Source: DYJE01 sp964637565
GTDB lineage: Bacteria > Desulfobacterota > Desulfobacteria > Desulfobacterales > Desulfolunaceae
Length of the DNA stretch: 25,037 nucleotides
Reading direction: 5' to 3'
Assembly (NCBI GenBank): GCA_964637565.1
Contig: CAZWTY010000066.1
Span: 1-25,037, forward strand
The translations under genes and the position numbers were made by a program. How positions within the stretch are numbered: position 1 is the stretch's first letter; each line of letters begins with the position of its first letter. The notes below the pieces were generated by a model, which saw only the letters and a program-made list of their open reading frames with translations, made no database searches and was not told the DNA's origin. Shown here one piece after another: positions 15,985 to 22,516 of this stretch.

Positions 15985-17067
15985 TCAACTACTTACCGCT
16001 TTTCGTTTCGAGTCAATTTGATGGATTGTGCCCGAAACTGTGCCCGTGAGCGATTTTAGATAATTTTCCTGCTGGATTGTAGCAAGTTTAAGATCAGTAT
16101 CATTCACGATATTGTATCGGTCAAATATTGATCTTGTTTTATGTCCGGAAATCATCATAGCAACTCTCTCAGGCACTCCAGAACGGACCATATTTCTTAC
16201 AGCCGTCCTTCGAAAATCGTGGAAATGTTTTAAGCCAATCTTGGCTTCTTGGCAAGCTTTTTTCCAAACCTTATCAAAGCGTTTGATGCGATCATCCCCA
16301 GATTTGTTCAAGAAAACATAGGGTGAAAGGCTTGTCCTATTTATCCATTGGCTTTCGACAATCGTCTTCAATTCAGAATCCAGGTAATAAGTTCGAGCCT
16401 CATTATTTTTGGTTTCACCGACCTCAAGCCGAACAATACCTTGTTTTCTATCCACCTGTGACCAAGTTAAACTTGAAATTTCCGAAATACGCCAGCCGGT
16501 TTTATATGCAAACGAAACGACACCTTTTATATGTGATGGCAAAGCATCCCGTAAAGCCAGAAATTCATCATGCTCAAAAAAACCTTTTCGAGTATTATTT
16601 TCCTTGAGCATCGGAATATGGGGTACTCTATCAACAATAGGTGGTGTTTGTTTGGCTCCCAAGTTTAACATTCGTTTCAATGCAGAAAGCTCACGGTTTA
16701 TCGTTGCGTTGGAAACGTCCTCTTCAAGTCGGCTCAATACATATGAATTTATAACTGGTGTTGTTATGTTTTGTGCTTTGTAACCCTTGAAAAAGGTTTT
16801 CAGTTGATCAACACTCCTTTCCGCTCTTGCGAGCGATTTCTTTTCATTGATTTTGTAATCCTGGATAAAAGCATCTGAAAGTTCATCGAAGGTCGCTTTT
16901 TCAAATTGGATACCAGGGGCTTTACCTTGTGCAATGGCACCCTCTCTTCTGTCCAAAAGTTTTTTTGCGACCATCTTTTTGTCGCTTTGAGAACTTTCAC
17001 GAAAGGCTTTCCCGTTCCGATAATACTTAATCCACCAAGTGTCACCACGTTTGTAGATCATTCCCAT
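15985..17067 (-). CDS. Tyrosine recombinase (integrase)
   Basis: A site-specific recombinase of 360 residues. All six catalytic positions are visible: Arg193 (TGWRISEISSL), Lys220 (ETKNNEAR), His283 and Arg286 (HDFRRTAVRNM), His309 (ISGHKTRSIF) and Tyr318 (FDRYNI). The N-terminus (MGMIYKRGDTWWIKYY) looks like an arm-site DNA-binding domain, followed by a SAM-like core-binding domain (about 55-150). I chose ATG 17067, with GGAGGTG 5 nt upstream; the frame is open to 17121, but that extension lies over a repeated DNA site. The gene's 3' end encodes GTVSGT over another pair of these sites. The stop codon is 13 nt from tRNA-Arg. Confidence 0.95.
   Translation of the reverse strand: MGMIYKRGDTWWIKYYRNGKAFRESSQSDKKMVAKKLLDRREGAIAQGKAPGIQFEKATFDELSDAFIQDYKINEKKSLARAERSVDQLKTFFKGYKAQNITTPVINSYVLSRLEEDVSNATINRELSALKRMLNLGAKQTPPIVDRVPHIPMLKENNTRKGFFEHDEFLALRDALPSHIKGVVSFAYKTGWRISEISSLTWSQVDRKQGIVRLEVGETKNNEARTYYLDSELKTIVESQWINRTSLSPYVFLNKSGDDRIKRFDKVWKKACQEAKIGLKHFHDFRRTAVRNMVRSGVPERVAMMISGHKTRSIFDRYNIVNDTDLKLATIQQENYLKSLTGTVSGTIHQIDSKRKAVSS
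16026..16046 (+). repeat. Paired TGTGCCC site A (near tRNA)
   Basis: TTGTGCCC-GAAAC-TGTGCCC followed by G, within the last codons of the integrase gene and 55 bp from the tRNA. The two halves are 12 bp apart. It is inverted relative to sites B and C. Its place next to the tRNA is where an arm-type integrase site is expected. Confidence 0.65.
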
Positions 17068-17089
17068 ATCACACCTCCATCTTGACTGA

Positions 17090-17109
17090 CGGGCACAAGA
17101 AGGGCACAA
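17090..17109 (-). repeat. Paired TGTGCCC site B (integrase upstream region)
   Basis: On the minus strand this reads TTGTGCCC-TTCT-TGTGCCC then G, with halves 11 bp apart. It lies 23 bp upstream of the integrase start codon, so a protein bound here could also control integrase expression. Confidence 0.65.
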
Positions 17110-17189
17110 AATGGAATGCATGATTTATCATCCCATACTCTTTTTTCATGATCAAGAAATCCCGTTGAATATTATCGATTAATTAAAAA

Positions 17190-17219
17190 ATACCCCCAGC
17201 TATAAAAAGCCGGGGGTAT
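17190..17219 (-). terminator. Rho-independent terminator after the 80-aa gene
   Basis: An 8-bp stem ATACCCCC / GGGGGTAT with a partly paired 14-nt interior, followed on the minus strand by six T and then AATTAAT. It starts 19 nt after the stop codon of the 80-residue gene and separates that transcript from the integrase gene. Confidence 0.88.
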
Positions 17220-17237
17220 ACGTAATTCAATGTCTGT

Positions 17238-17480
17238 TTAACAAATGCACATTGCGAGTGTGCAATCACATTTACAGCCATATATTTCTTTGAAATTTTC
17301 GATAGATCCCTCTACATCAATTCCAGGGAAATGATTCAGTATCTTTTCGGTAAAATGAAAGTTGTCAGCACAAGAACCTTCGTCAGTTTCACCTTCAGTA
17401 TGAGCATAAAGGAAGTGCTTTAATTTTGCTGTGAATTCATCCCATCTATAGTGCTTTGAAGTAAAAATTTTAGTTTCCAT
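17238..17480 (-). CDS. Small protein with Cys-rich C-terminal tail (80 aa)
   Basis: An 80-residue protein of unknown function. The body is hydrophilic (METKIFTSKHYRWDEF...), and the last 12 residues, CKCDCTLAMCIC, hold five of its six cysteines, with Cys37 as the sixth. Such a tail could bind a metal or take part in disulfides; this is a guess. AAGGAGA is 8 nt before ATG 17480. The frame is open further upstream to 17639, but that part overlaps the excisionase-like gene. It starts 25 nt after that gene and is followed by a terminator, so both are likely one operon. Confidence 0.7.
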   Translation of the reverse strand: METKIFTSKHYRWDEFTAKLKHFLYAHTEGETDEGSCADNFHFTEKILNHFPGIDVEGSIENFKEIYGCKCDCTLAMCIC

Positions 17481-17505
17481 ATTGTGTTCTCCTTTTGATT
17501 CTGAC

Positions 17506-17712
17506 TTAATATTTATTTTTGTTTTTTTGTATGAATGCCTCAACGTCAAAGGCATCGATGAACATTTTTTTTCCGACCTGAACGAAGGGAAGCTGACCAT
17601 CCCATATCTGGCTCCTCCAGAACCATTCTGTGGCACCAATTTCGGCGACTAACTCTTTGATAGAGTATAGCCGTTTCTTGGGCACATTATGGGCACAACC
17701 AGCTGTAAACAT
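17506..17712 (-). CDS. AlpA/excisionase-like HTH DNA-binding protein (68 aa)
   Basis: A small helix-turn-helix protein of the excisionase/AlpA (HTH_17-like) type. The pattern YSIKELVAEIGATEWFWR...GQLPFVQVGKKMFIDAFDVEAFI is characteristic: a two-helix HTH, a short wing and a C-terminal helix. Such proteins direct excision by bending attachment DNA, or activate the integrase gene as AlpA does. AAGGA lies 7 nt before the ATG. Codons 5-11 lie over paired repeat site C. A 17-bp palindrome sits 28 bp upstream, so the gene is likely regulated. The role in excision is inference from family and place. Confidence 0.82.
   Translation of the reverse strand: MFTAGCAHNVPKKRLYSIKELVAEIGATEWFWRSQIWDGQLPFVQVGKKMFIDAFDVEAFIQKNKNKY
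17680..17699 (-). repeat. Paired TGTGCCC site C (start of excisionase-like gene)
   Basis: On the minus strand: TTGTGCCC-ATAA-TGTGCCC, with halves 11 bp apart, inside the first codons of the excisionase-like gene. Same orientation as site B. Confidence 0.65.
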
Positions 17713-17740
17713 CTGATAATCCTTCGTTTATTTCGGGTAT

Positions 17741-17757
17741 TTGGATTGTCAATCCAA
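17741..17757 (-). promoter_or_regulatory. 17-bp palindrome and -35 box before the excisionase-like gene
   Basis: A perfect palindrome with one central base, TTGGATTGACAATCCAA on the minus strand. It contains a consensus -35 box TTGACA for transcription toward the excisionase-like gene; the matching -10 region is poor. A protein bound here would cover the promoter, so this looks like an operator. No dedicated repressor gene is seen in the window. Confidence 0.6.
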
Positions 17758-17774
17758 TGATCAGTTTTTATGTA

Positions 17775-17797
17775 TGCGGGGCGGTTAAGGCCCCGCA
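17775..17797 (-). terminator. GC-rich hairpin between methyltransferase and excisionase-like genes
   Basis: An 8-bp stem TGCGGGGC / GCCCCGCA with a 7-nt loop in otherwise AT-rich DNA, 7 nt after the methyltransferase stop codon. There is no T-run on the minus strand after it, so termination may be partial, or it may protect the mRNA end. Confidence 0.55.
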
Positions 17798-17803
17798 CAT
17801 GTG

Positions 17804-19381
17804 TTAAATTCCGGTCAACAACCCATCGTCGAAGCCCTCGCTGCAGATAAAACGAGGCTTACAACTTTTACTTTCGGCACTGGGCTCCAAAAATGAGTCT
17901 GTTGCGACTGGTTTATTCAGCGCCAATGACTGTTTCCCGTAATCAACCATGGAATACGTTTCTGGAGCCGGTTCAATACCAAGCTTTTTCATGATGACCT
18001 CTTTGTATTGTTCAAGACGTTCGTATCCGTATACCTGACGTCCTAGTTCCCGTGCAACTTTCACGGTTGTACCGCTTCCAAGGAAAGGATCAAGAACGAC
18101 ATCACCCTCATATGAATACATCCTGACCAGTCTACGGACCAGTTCTTCGGGGAACATCGCTGGATGCCCCTCCATTCTCCGTACACGATCAATCATCCAG
18201 ACACTGGTTGCCCACTGAACCCATTCTTCTTTGGTGATACGGGATCTTAGAATGATGTCTTCAGACGGCAGTTCACGTTCACCTTTTTTTTGGAAAACAT
18301 AGATGTAATCATGATTGATATGGATGCCATAGCCGGTGTGTGGAGTGTTTTCTGACCAAGCTTTTGAAACATCTCTGGAAAACGCATGGGTAGCCTTACA
18401 CCAGATAATGATGTCTTTGAGGTAAATACCATACTTTCTCAGAAATTTCTGGTAGATGTGGCCAACAAGCTTGATTTGGGAAAAACCGTTGTTTCCTTTC
18501 GGTCCTTTATAGTTGTGCATGTCACCGACATTTATAATTATGTACCCTCCTGGGCAAGTAACCCTTACCATTTCTTCTATAACCGCCCGTATGTTTTCCC
18601 AGTGTTCTTCTTCAGAGTATCCTTTCTCAAACTCCATGCCGATATAGTATGAAGGACTTGTGATAATGAGATGGACTGCGCCGCTTTCAATTTCACTCAT
18701 ATCCCTGGAGTCTTTGATAAAGACACCAGGAATTTCACCTTTAGGCGCCATAATTTTTACAAGTGGTATCTGCCTTTCCTTTCGAAGAAATCTGTCAACT
18801 TTTAAGCCAGTTTTCTTGGCTGACCATCCAAAATCGATTGCTTGCTTAGCCATTCTTTCTTGGTGTTTTGGGTTGACAAGCTTTGATATTTCAACCCCTT
18901 TTGAGAACGATAATCTTCCAGTCGCAACAAGATCATGGACCGATTTTGTTAGATTAAGAAGCTTGAGATAATTCGAGATCGTTGCGGGTGATACACCATA
19001 CTTGATTTCTATATCTCGAAGGCTGTACCCTTGACGTTTTAGTCTGGCAAAATATGTAGCGATCTCAATAGGGGTGAGGGCTTTTTGTTCATATTTTATA
19101 ATAAATCGCCTGTGATCAATCTCCTCTTGACCCATTGTTCCCTCGATAATGAAAGAAGGGATCACTTTATCTCCGTTTAATATCATCGCGTGGAGCCTTC
19201 TTGTACCGCTGAGAAGATGAAAGAGGCCATCATCTCCTAGAACTGCGGTCAGGTGTTCTTGAAGACCATTGTTTTTAAGTGATTGCTTGAGACTTTCAAT
19301 ATCTCCATAATCTTGGCGGGGATCTGATTCGTCTTCTTTCTTAAATTTTTCAACTGGAACATCCTGATAAGTACCTTTCAT
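17804..19381 (-). CDS. ParB-like domain fused to DNA methyltransferase
   Basis: A 525-residue fusion. Residues 1-105 form a ParB/Srx-type domain (SGTRRLHAM at 58-66), and 105-155 a ParB-type HTH (YSLRDIEIKYGVSPATISNYLKLL). Residues ~220-470 form a DNA amino-methyltransferase with motif IV TSPSYY (241-246) before motif I DPFLGSGTT (431-439). This permuted (beta-class) order is usual for N4-cytosine and some N6-adenine enzymes; TSPxY favours N4-cytosine, though the family motif is normally TSPPY. No restriction enzyme is near, so it looks solitary. ATG 19381 has AAAGGA upstream; the TTG at 19399 would cover it. It lies downstream of a sigma54-like box. ParB-methyltransferase fusions are known from phages and plasmids; the target is unknown. 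Confidence 0.85.
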   Translation of the reverse strand: MKGTYQDVPVEKFKKEDESDPRQDYGDIESLKQSLKNNGLQEHLTAVLGDDGLFHLLSGTRRLHAMILNGDKVIPSFIIEGTMGQEEIDHRRFIIKYEQKALTPIEIATYFARLKRQGYSLRDIEIKYGVSPATISNYLKLLNLTKSVHDLVATGRLSFSKGVEISKLVNPKHQERMAKQAIDFGWSAKKTGLKVDRFLRKERQIPLVKIMAPKGEIPGVFIKDSRDMSEIESGAVHLIITSPSYYIGMEFEKGYSEEEHWENIRAVIEEMVRVTCPGGYIIINVGDMHNYKGPKGNNGFSQIKLVGHIYQKFLRKYGIYLKDIIIWCKATHAFSRDVSKAWSENTPHTGYGIHINHDYIYVFQKKGERELPSEDIILRSRITKEEWVQWATSVWMIDRVRRMEGHPAMFPEELVRRLVRMYSYEGDVVLDPFLGSGTTVKVARELGRQVYGYERLEQYKEVIMKKLGIEPAPETYSMVDYGKQSLALNKPVATDSFLEPSAESKSCKPRFICSEGFDDGLLTGI

Positions 19382-19464
19382 AATTTTTGTCCTTTCCAAT
19401 AATTTGGATTAGAACGGCCGTCCTTGATTTTGTTTAATGTTAATGCGCGCACTCATAGGATATA

Positions 19465-19479
19465 TCACAGGATGTGCCA
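19465..19479 (-). promoter_or_regulatory. Candidate sigma54 (-24/-12) promoter
   Basis: The minus strand reads TGGCACA-TCCT-GTGAT against the consensus TGGCACG-N4-TTGCW. The -24 half is perfect, but the -12 half differs at two positions, including the C of the GC pair. It lies 84-98 nt upstream of the ParB-methyltransferase start codon, and the next gene upstream encodes a sigma54 activator. The mismatch in the -12 box is the main weakness. Confidence 0.45.
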
Positions 19480-19568
19480 ATGGATGGTGAAAGGGATGAT
19501 ATCGTATAAAACATTGTTATATTAGATAGATATGGATAAATAGAGATGGGTTGAAGCGTATATAAATT

Positions 19569-19624
19569 GCGACAATTCAATCTGATGTCGCTGTCGTGTC
19601 GCGACACGAAGATTATGATGTCGC
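19569..19624. promoter_or_regulatory. TGTCGC repeat cluster with palindrome (candidate enhancer)
   Basis: TGTCGC occurs at 19586, 19597 and 19619, and its complement GCGACA at 19569 and 19601. The direct copies are 11 and 22 bp apart, the same face of the helix. The 19597/19601 copies form the perfect 14-bp palindrome CGTGTCGCGACACG (19595-19608). The cluster lies about 90-160 bp upstream of the sigma54-like box, the usual place for activator binding sites. Confidence 0.6.
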
Positions 19625-19678
19625 TTTTTTGTGTAAGGATTTATTGCGAAACTGAAGTTTAATTGGACAAGAGATTTG

Positions 19679-22051
19679 TTATTTATTATTTATGAGGGAT
19701 GGGTTGTTGATTCTAATTTTTGCCAGATGCCTTTCTACAGATCTTTTTGATATGCCAATCTTTTCAGCGATTTTTTCCGTTATCTTGTTTTGACCATTTA
19801 ATTCGTTACGCCAATAAATAATCTGCTGGTCAATTTCATCTAAATCGGAGTTTTCACAATTTTTAGCAATTCCATTTTTTTTCTTAATTTCATTTTGAAT
19901 TTTTGGATTCAATTCTTTTTTTGTTATTGGTGAACGATTTCCATCCGCAAGACGATCTTGCATAATACTTTTAATTTCATTTTCTAATTCTCTAATATTT
20001 CCTGGCCAATCATAAGCCATTAATGCGTCGAGACATTCATTTGTCAGTGATAATTTTGGAAGCGAAGGGTCTTTTTTCCGGTCTTCATCAAATTTTTCAA
20101 TGATATGCTCAGTCAATAATGGGATATCATCCTTTCTTTCTCGTAAAGCTGGAATTGTGAACTGTGGAGTCTTAAATCTTTCATATAAATCCTGTTTGAA
20201 TTCTTTGTTTATAACCATTTGTTCGAGATTTGCATTGGTTGCCAAAACAAAGGTAGCATCAAAAGATTTAGTTTTTGTTTCTCCTAAACGTTGAAATTTT
20301 CTGTTTTGAAAAACATCCAGAAGCTTCATCTGTAATTCAAGTGAAAGATTTCCAATTTCATCAAAGAAGATGATTCCGCCATTAATATTTTCTAAAGCAC
20401 CTTTTCTGTCTTCATTTGCACCGGTGAAAGAACCTTTACAATAGCCGAAAAGTTCAGATTCAAACGTTTGAGGCTTTTCACCGCAACCAATTCTAATTAA
20501 TTCTTTTCTGCCAGATGCCTCATGTATGGCATTAATAAATAGGTTTTTACCGGTTCCAGTTTCTCCAAGGATAAGAAATGTTGAGTTTTCAATTTTTAAT
20601 TTAGCTCGTTTAGAAATCTTTATTTTAATCTCATCTATCCTGCTATCTTGACTTATTATCTTAACATTTGGGAACGTGGATTCGGCAGCTGCAACCTCTT
20701 TTGGATCGATAATTTTTTTCGGCTGTTTTTTTGTTATGGAAGATGTTTCAACTTGTTTATTGATAGGGGGACTGACCTTCTTATCAGTCTCTTTGACATG
20801 AAATACCTCTGGTCCGATGACTTCAAATTCTTCAACTTCAGATTTAAGAAAATGAATATCTTGGAGATCTATTTTAAGATTAGGATGGTTGTGAATGTCT
20901 ATCCTCACACCGTCATATCTATACGCAGTTAAACTAAACTCACCGCCATAAATATATGGCAATATTGCGTTAACATCTCTTCCCCATCTTTTTGCGAGTT
21001 CGTTTGCGGTTAATGTTGCGTGTTTGTATGGATCAGGACGTCCAAGCAGATTGTTTGAATAAGTATTCGGATAATAACCATTATTATTATTATTGGTATC
21101 ACCATCATCATCAACACCATATGGTTCATTTTCGTATTCATATTCATAACTATCTAAAAAGTATTGCTTTGATCTGTAGTATCCTTTTTCATAAAATAAT
21201 GATTTAAGATATTTATTGAAAAATTCATTTACACAGACTTGGGGAAAGTTAAAGTTGTTCCGCTGTGCCATGTATTGAGCTAATAGGTCCACAACTATTT
21301 TTTCTTTTTCGGGTGACTCATTAGGACGGATCAAATGGAATTGGCAAGTCAAGTTCTGGTATTCATCTATGGTAATGGAGCTATCGGTGCAACGTTTGGG
21401 ATTACAGTGGGTTTCCGCTATAGTATTCATTAGCTCGATAATTTTGTATTTATTATCGTATAAGACATCTTTAATATTTGGATAATCATGAATGAACTTT
21501 ATAAAGCCTTCAGATAGATTATAAATTGATGAGGTGGCAATAATTCGTGGGAAGAGGCATTTTCCATTCTGATTTTCAAATTCAAGAATTCGTTCAATAT
21601 CTTTTTCACATACAGATGATAAGCTTTTCTCTTCGAACCATTCGGGATAATCAAAGGAATTAACTTGGTGAGGAGGCTGAAAAATCTTACTCTCTGTTGT
21701 ATTCTGGCAAAGACCTTCAATGCTTTCAATAGGAAATTTAATGTATTGTTTATAGCAATTTATCACCCTACCTGGGACATAGCTTGAAAAGTCTGGAATA
21801 AAATTCTCAAATTCTTCTGATAATTTCCAACCGTGAATTATTTGGTCAGGTGATAATGAATATTGTCGAGCAGTAGTCTTTTTGCAGGAGGGACAGGTAA
21901 ATCCAAAAAGACTTGTTTCACCGTTCGTGAGAAGAATGAAACCAAAAACGTTTGCAATCATTTGAAAATCATTCCACTCATACGTTTTGGCACATTCAGT
22001 GTTGCTACAGGTAAAAGGAGAGACCTTGTCGTGTGTTTCCAGAGCTGTCAT
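19679..22051 (-). CDS. Sigma54-dependent activator with unusual N-terminus (790 aa)
   Basis: An enhancer-binding protein. Residues ~465-710 form the AAA+ core: Walker A GETGTGKN (496-503), sigma54-contact loop GSFTGA (540-545, normally GAFTGA), Walker B IIFFDEIG (560-567) with Asp564/Glu565, FKQDLYERF (618-626) and WPGNIRELE (682-690). The C-terminus has an HTH (KITEKIAEKIGISKRSVERHLAKI). The front has no receiver, GAF or PAS domain that I recognise. It has a Cys4 zinc-ribbon-like start (Cys15, Cys20, Cys53, Cys56), a long middle region and an excisionase-like HTH (TANELAKRWGRDVNAILPYIYGG, 348-370) after an Asp/Asn-rich linker. The gene is the most AT-rich here. GGGAGGAAGG precedes the ATG. 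The inducing signal is unknown. Confidence 0.88.
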   Translation of the reverse strand: MTALETHDKVSPFTCSNTECAKTYEWNDFQMIANVFGFILLTNGETSLFGFTCPSCKKTTARQYSLSPDQIIHGWKLSEEFENFIPDFSSYVPGRVINCYKQYIKFPIESIEGLCQNTTESKIFQPPHQVNSFDYPEWFEEKSLSSVCEKDIERILEFENQNGKCLFPRIIATSSIYNLSEGFIKFIHDYPNIKDVLYDNKYKIIELMNTIAETHCNPKRCTDSSITIDEYQNLTCQFHLIRPNESPEKEKIVVDLLAQYMAQRNNFNFPQVCVNEFFNKYLKSLFYEKGYYRSKQYFLDSYEYEYENEPYGVDDDGDTNNNNNGYYPNTYSNNLLGRPDPYKHATLTANELAKRWGRDVNAILPYIYGGEFSLTAYRYDGVRIDIHNHPNLKIDLQDIHFLKSEVEEFEVIGPEVFHVKETDKKVSPPINKQVETSSITKKQPKKIIDPKEVAAAESTFPNVKIISQDSRIDEIKIKISKRAKLKIENSTFLILGETGTGKNLFINAIHEASGRKELIRIGCGEKPQTFESELFGYCKGSFTGANEDRKGALENINGGIIFFDEIGNLSLELQMKLLDVFQNRKFQRLGETKTKSFDATFVLATNANLEQMVINKEFKQDLYERFKTPQFTIPALRERKDDIPLLTEHIIEKFDEDRKKDPSLPKLSLTNECLDALMAYDWPGNIRELENEIKSIMQDRLADGNRSPITKKELNPKIQNEIKKKNGIAKNCENSDLDEIDQQIIYWRNELNGQNKITEKIAEKIGISKRSVERHLAKIRINNPSLINNK
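21080..21113. repeat. ATT and ATC triplet runs in the activator gene
   Basis: Five ATT triplets (21080-21094) followed by a short CATCATCATC run. They encode the Asp- and Asn-rich linker around residues 314-325. Length changes would keep the frame, so they could alter linker length but not switch the gene off. Confidence 0.7.
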
Positions 22052-22104
22052 CCTGCCTTCCTCCCTCTCAAAAAATCAAGGCTTATTTGTAATGCTGGGT
22101 TACT

Positions 22105-22140
22105 GAATATTTTCTGTTTAGACGTCTAAACAAAATATTC
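22105..22140. promoter_or_regulatory. Long palindrome upstream of the activator gene
   Basis: The core GTTTAGACGTCTAAAC (22116-22131) is a perfect 16-bp palindrome. It is extended by arms GAATATTTT (22105-22113) and AAAATATTC (22132-22140), with only two unpaired bases (CT) on the left. It lies 54-89 bp upstream of the activator start codon, so it may be its operator. There is no T-run or nearby gene end that would make it a terminator. Confidence 0.65.
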
Positions 22141-22377
22141 GTTATCATGAACGCTGATGCACATCAAGAAGGTGATGTTTACTTCATTCTGTTTTTTTGT
22201 CGTCCGAAAAAACACTTTGATTCCGTTCACTATCATACCCAATAAAATTCGTTCGCCGGTTTAACTGTTGGCGGCAGCCCCCCTCCATCATCAATTGTAA
22301 AAGATGCTTTATGAAACCTGAATCAACTGAATTCAAGTTACGGTGAACACAAAAAAAAGATAAAGATGGTAAGAACG

Positions 22378-22491
22378 GGTACGCATCGGTACGCATTTTA
22401 CCGATTTTCAGGTTTTTTTTCTATATGAGAGGGTTTTATAAAAAAACCCTATTTTAGTGAAAATGCGTCCCATGTGTACCAAATGCGTCCC
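22378..22491. repeat. Phased GGKACGCAT repeats with hairpin (candidate origin)
   Basis: Two direct copies of GGTACGCAT (22378 and 22388, 10 bp apart) face two copies of the related ATGCGTCCC (22463 and 22483, 20 bp apart) in opposite orientation. Between them is an AT-rich stretch with an 8-bp hairpin AGGGTTTT / AAAACCCT (22430-22450). Helical phasing, AT-rich centre and position next to the primase-helicase gene resemble a replication origin with iterons. Operators for the primase or another gene are the alternative. Confidence 0.55.
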
Positions 22492-22516
22492 CCGTTTTTT
22501 TCTTATTGTGTTTAGA

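Larger units (their letters stand above)
22052..22516. other. 465-bp non-coding region with origin- and operator-like repeats
   Basis: This stretch between the activator gene and the primase gene has no convincing gene. It holds a near-perfect ~36-bp palindrome close to the activator gene, and a cluster of four decamer repeats with an AT-rich hairpin close to the primase gene. Together these suggest a control region and replication origin. Confidence 0.6.

Noticed and set aside
22147..22245. 33-codon plus-strand frame (MNADAHQEGD...) in the candidate control region
   Set aside because: No ribosome site and opposite strand to every other element gene.
22184..22396. 70-residue minus-strand frame in the candidate control region
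   Set aside because: Its start lies in the repeat cluster and no ribosome site is present; composition is not protein-like.
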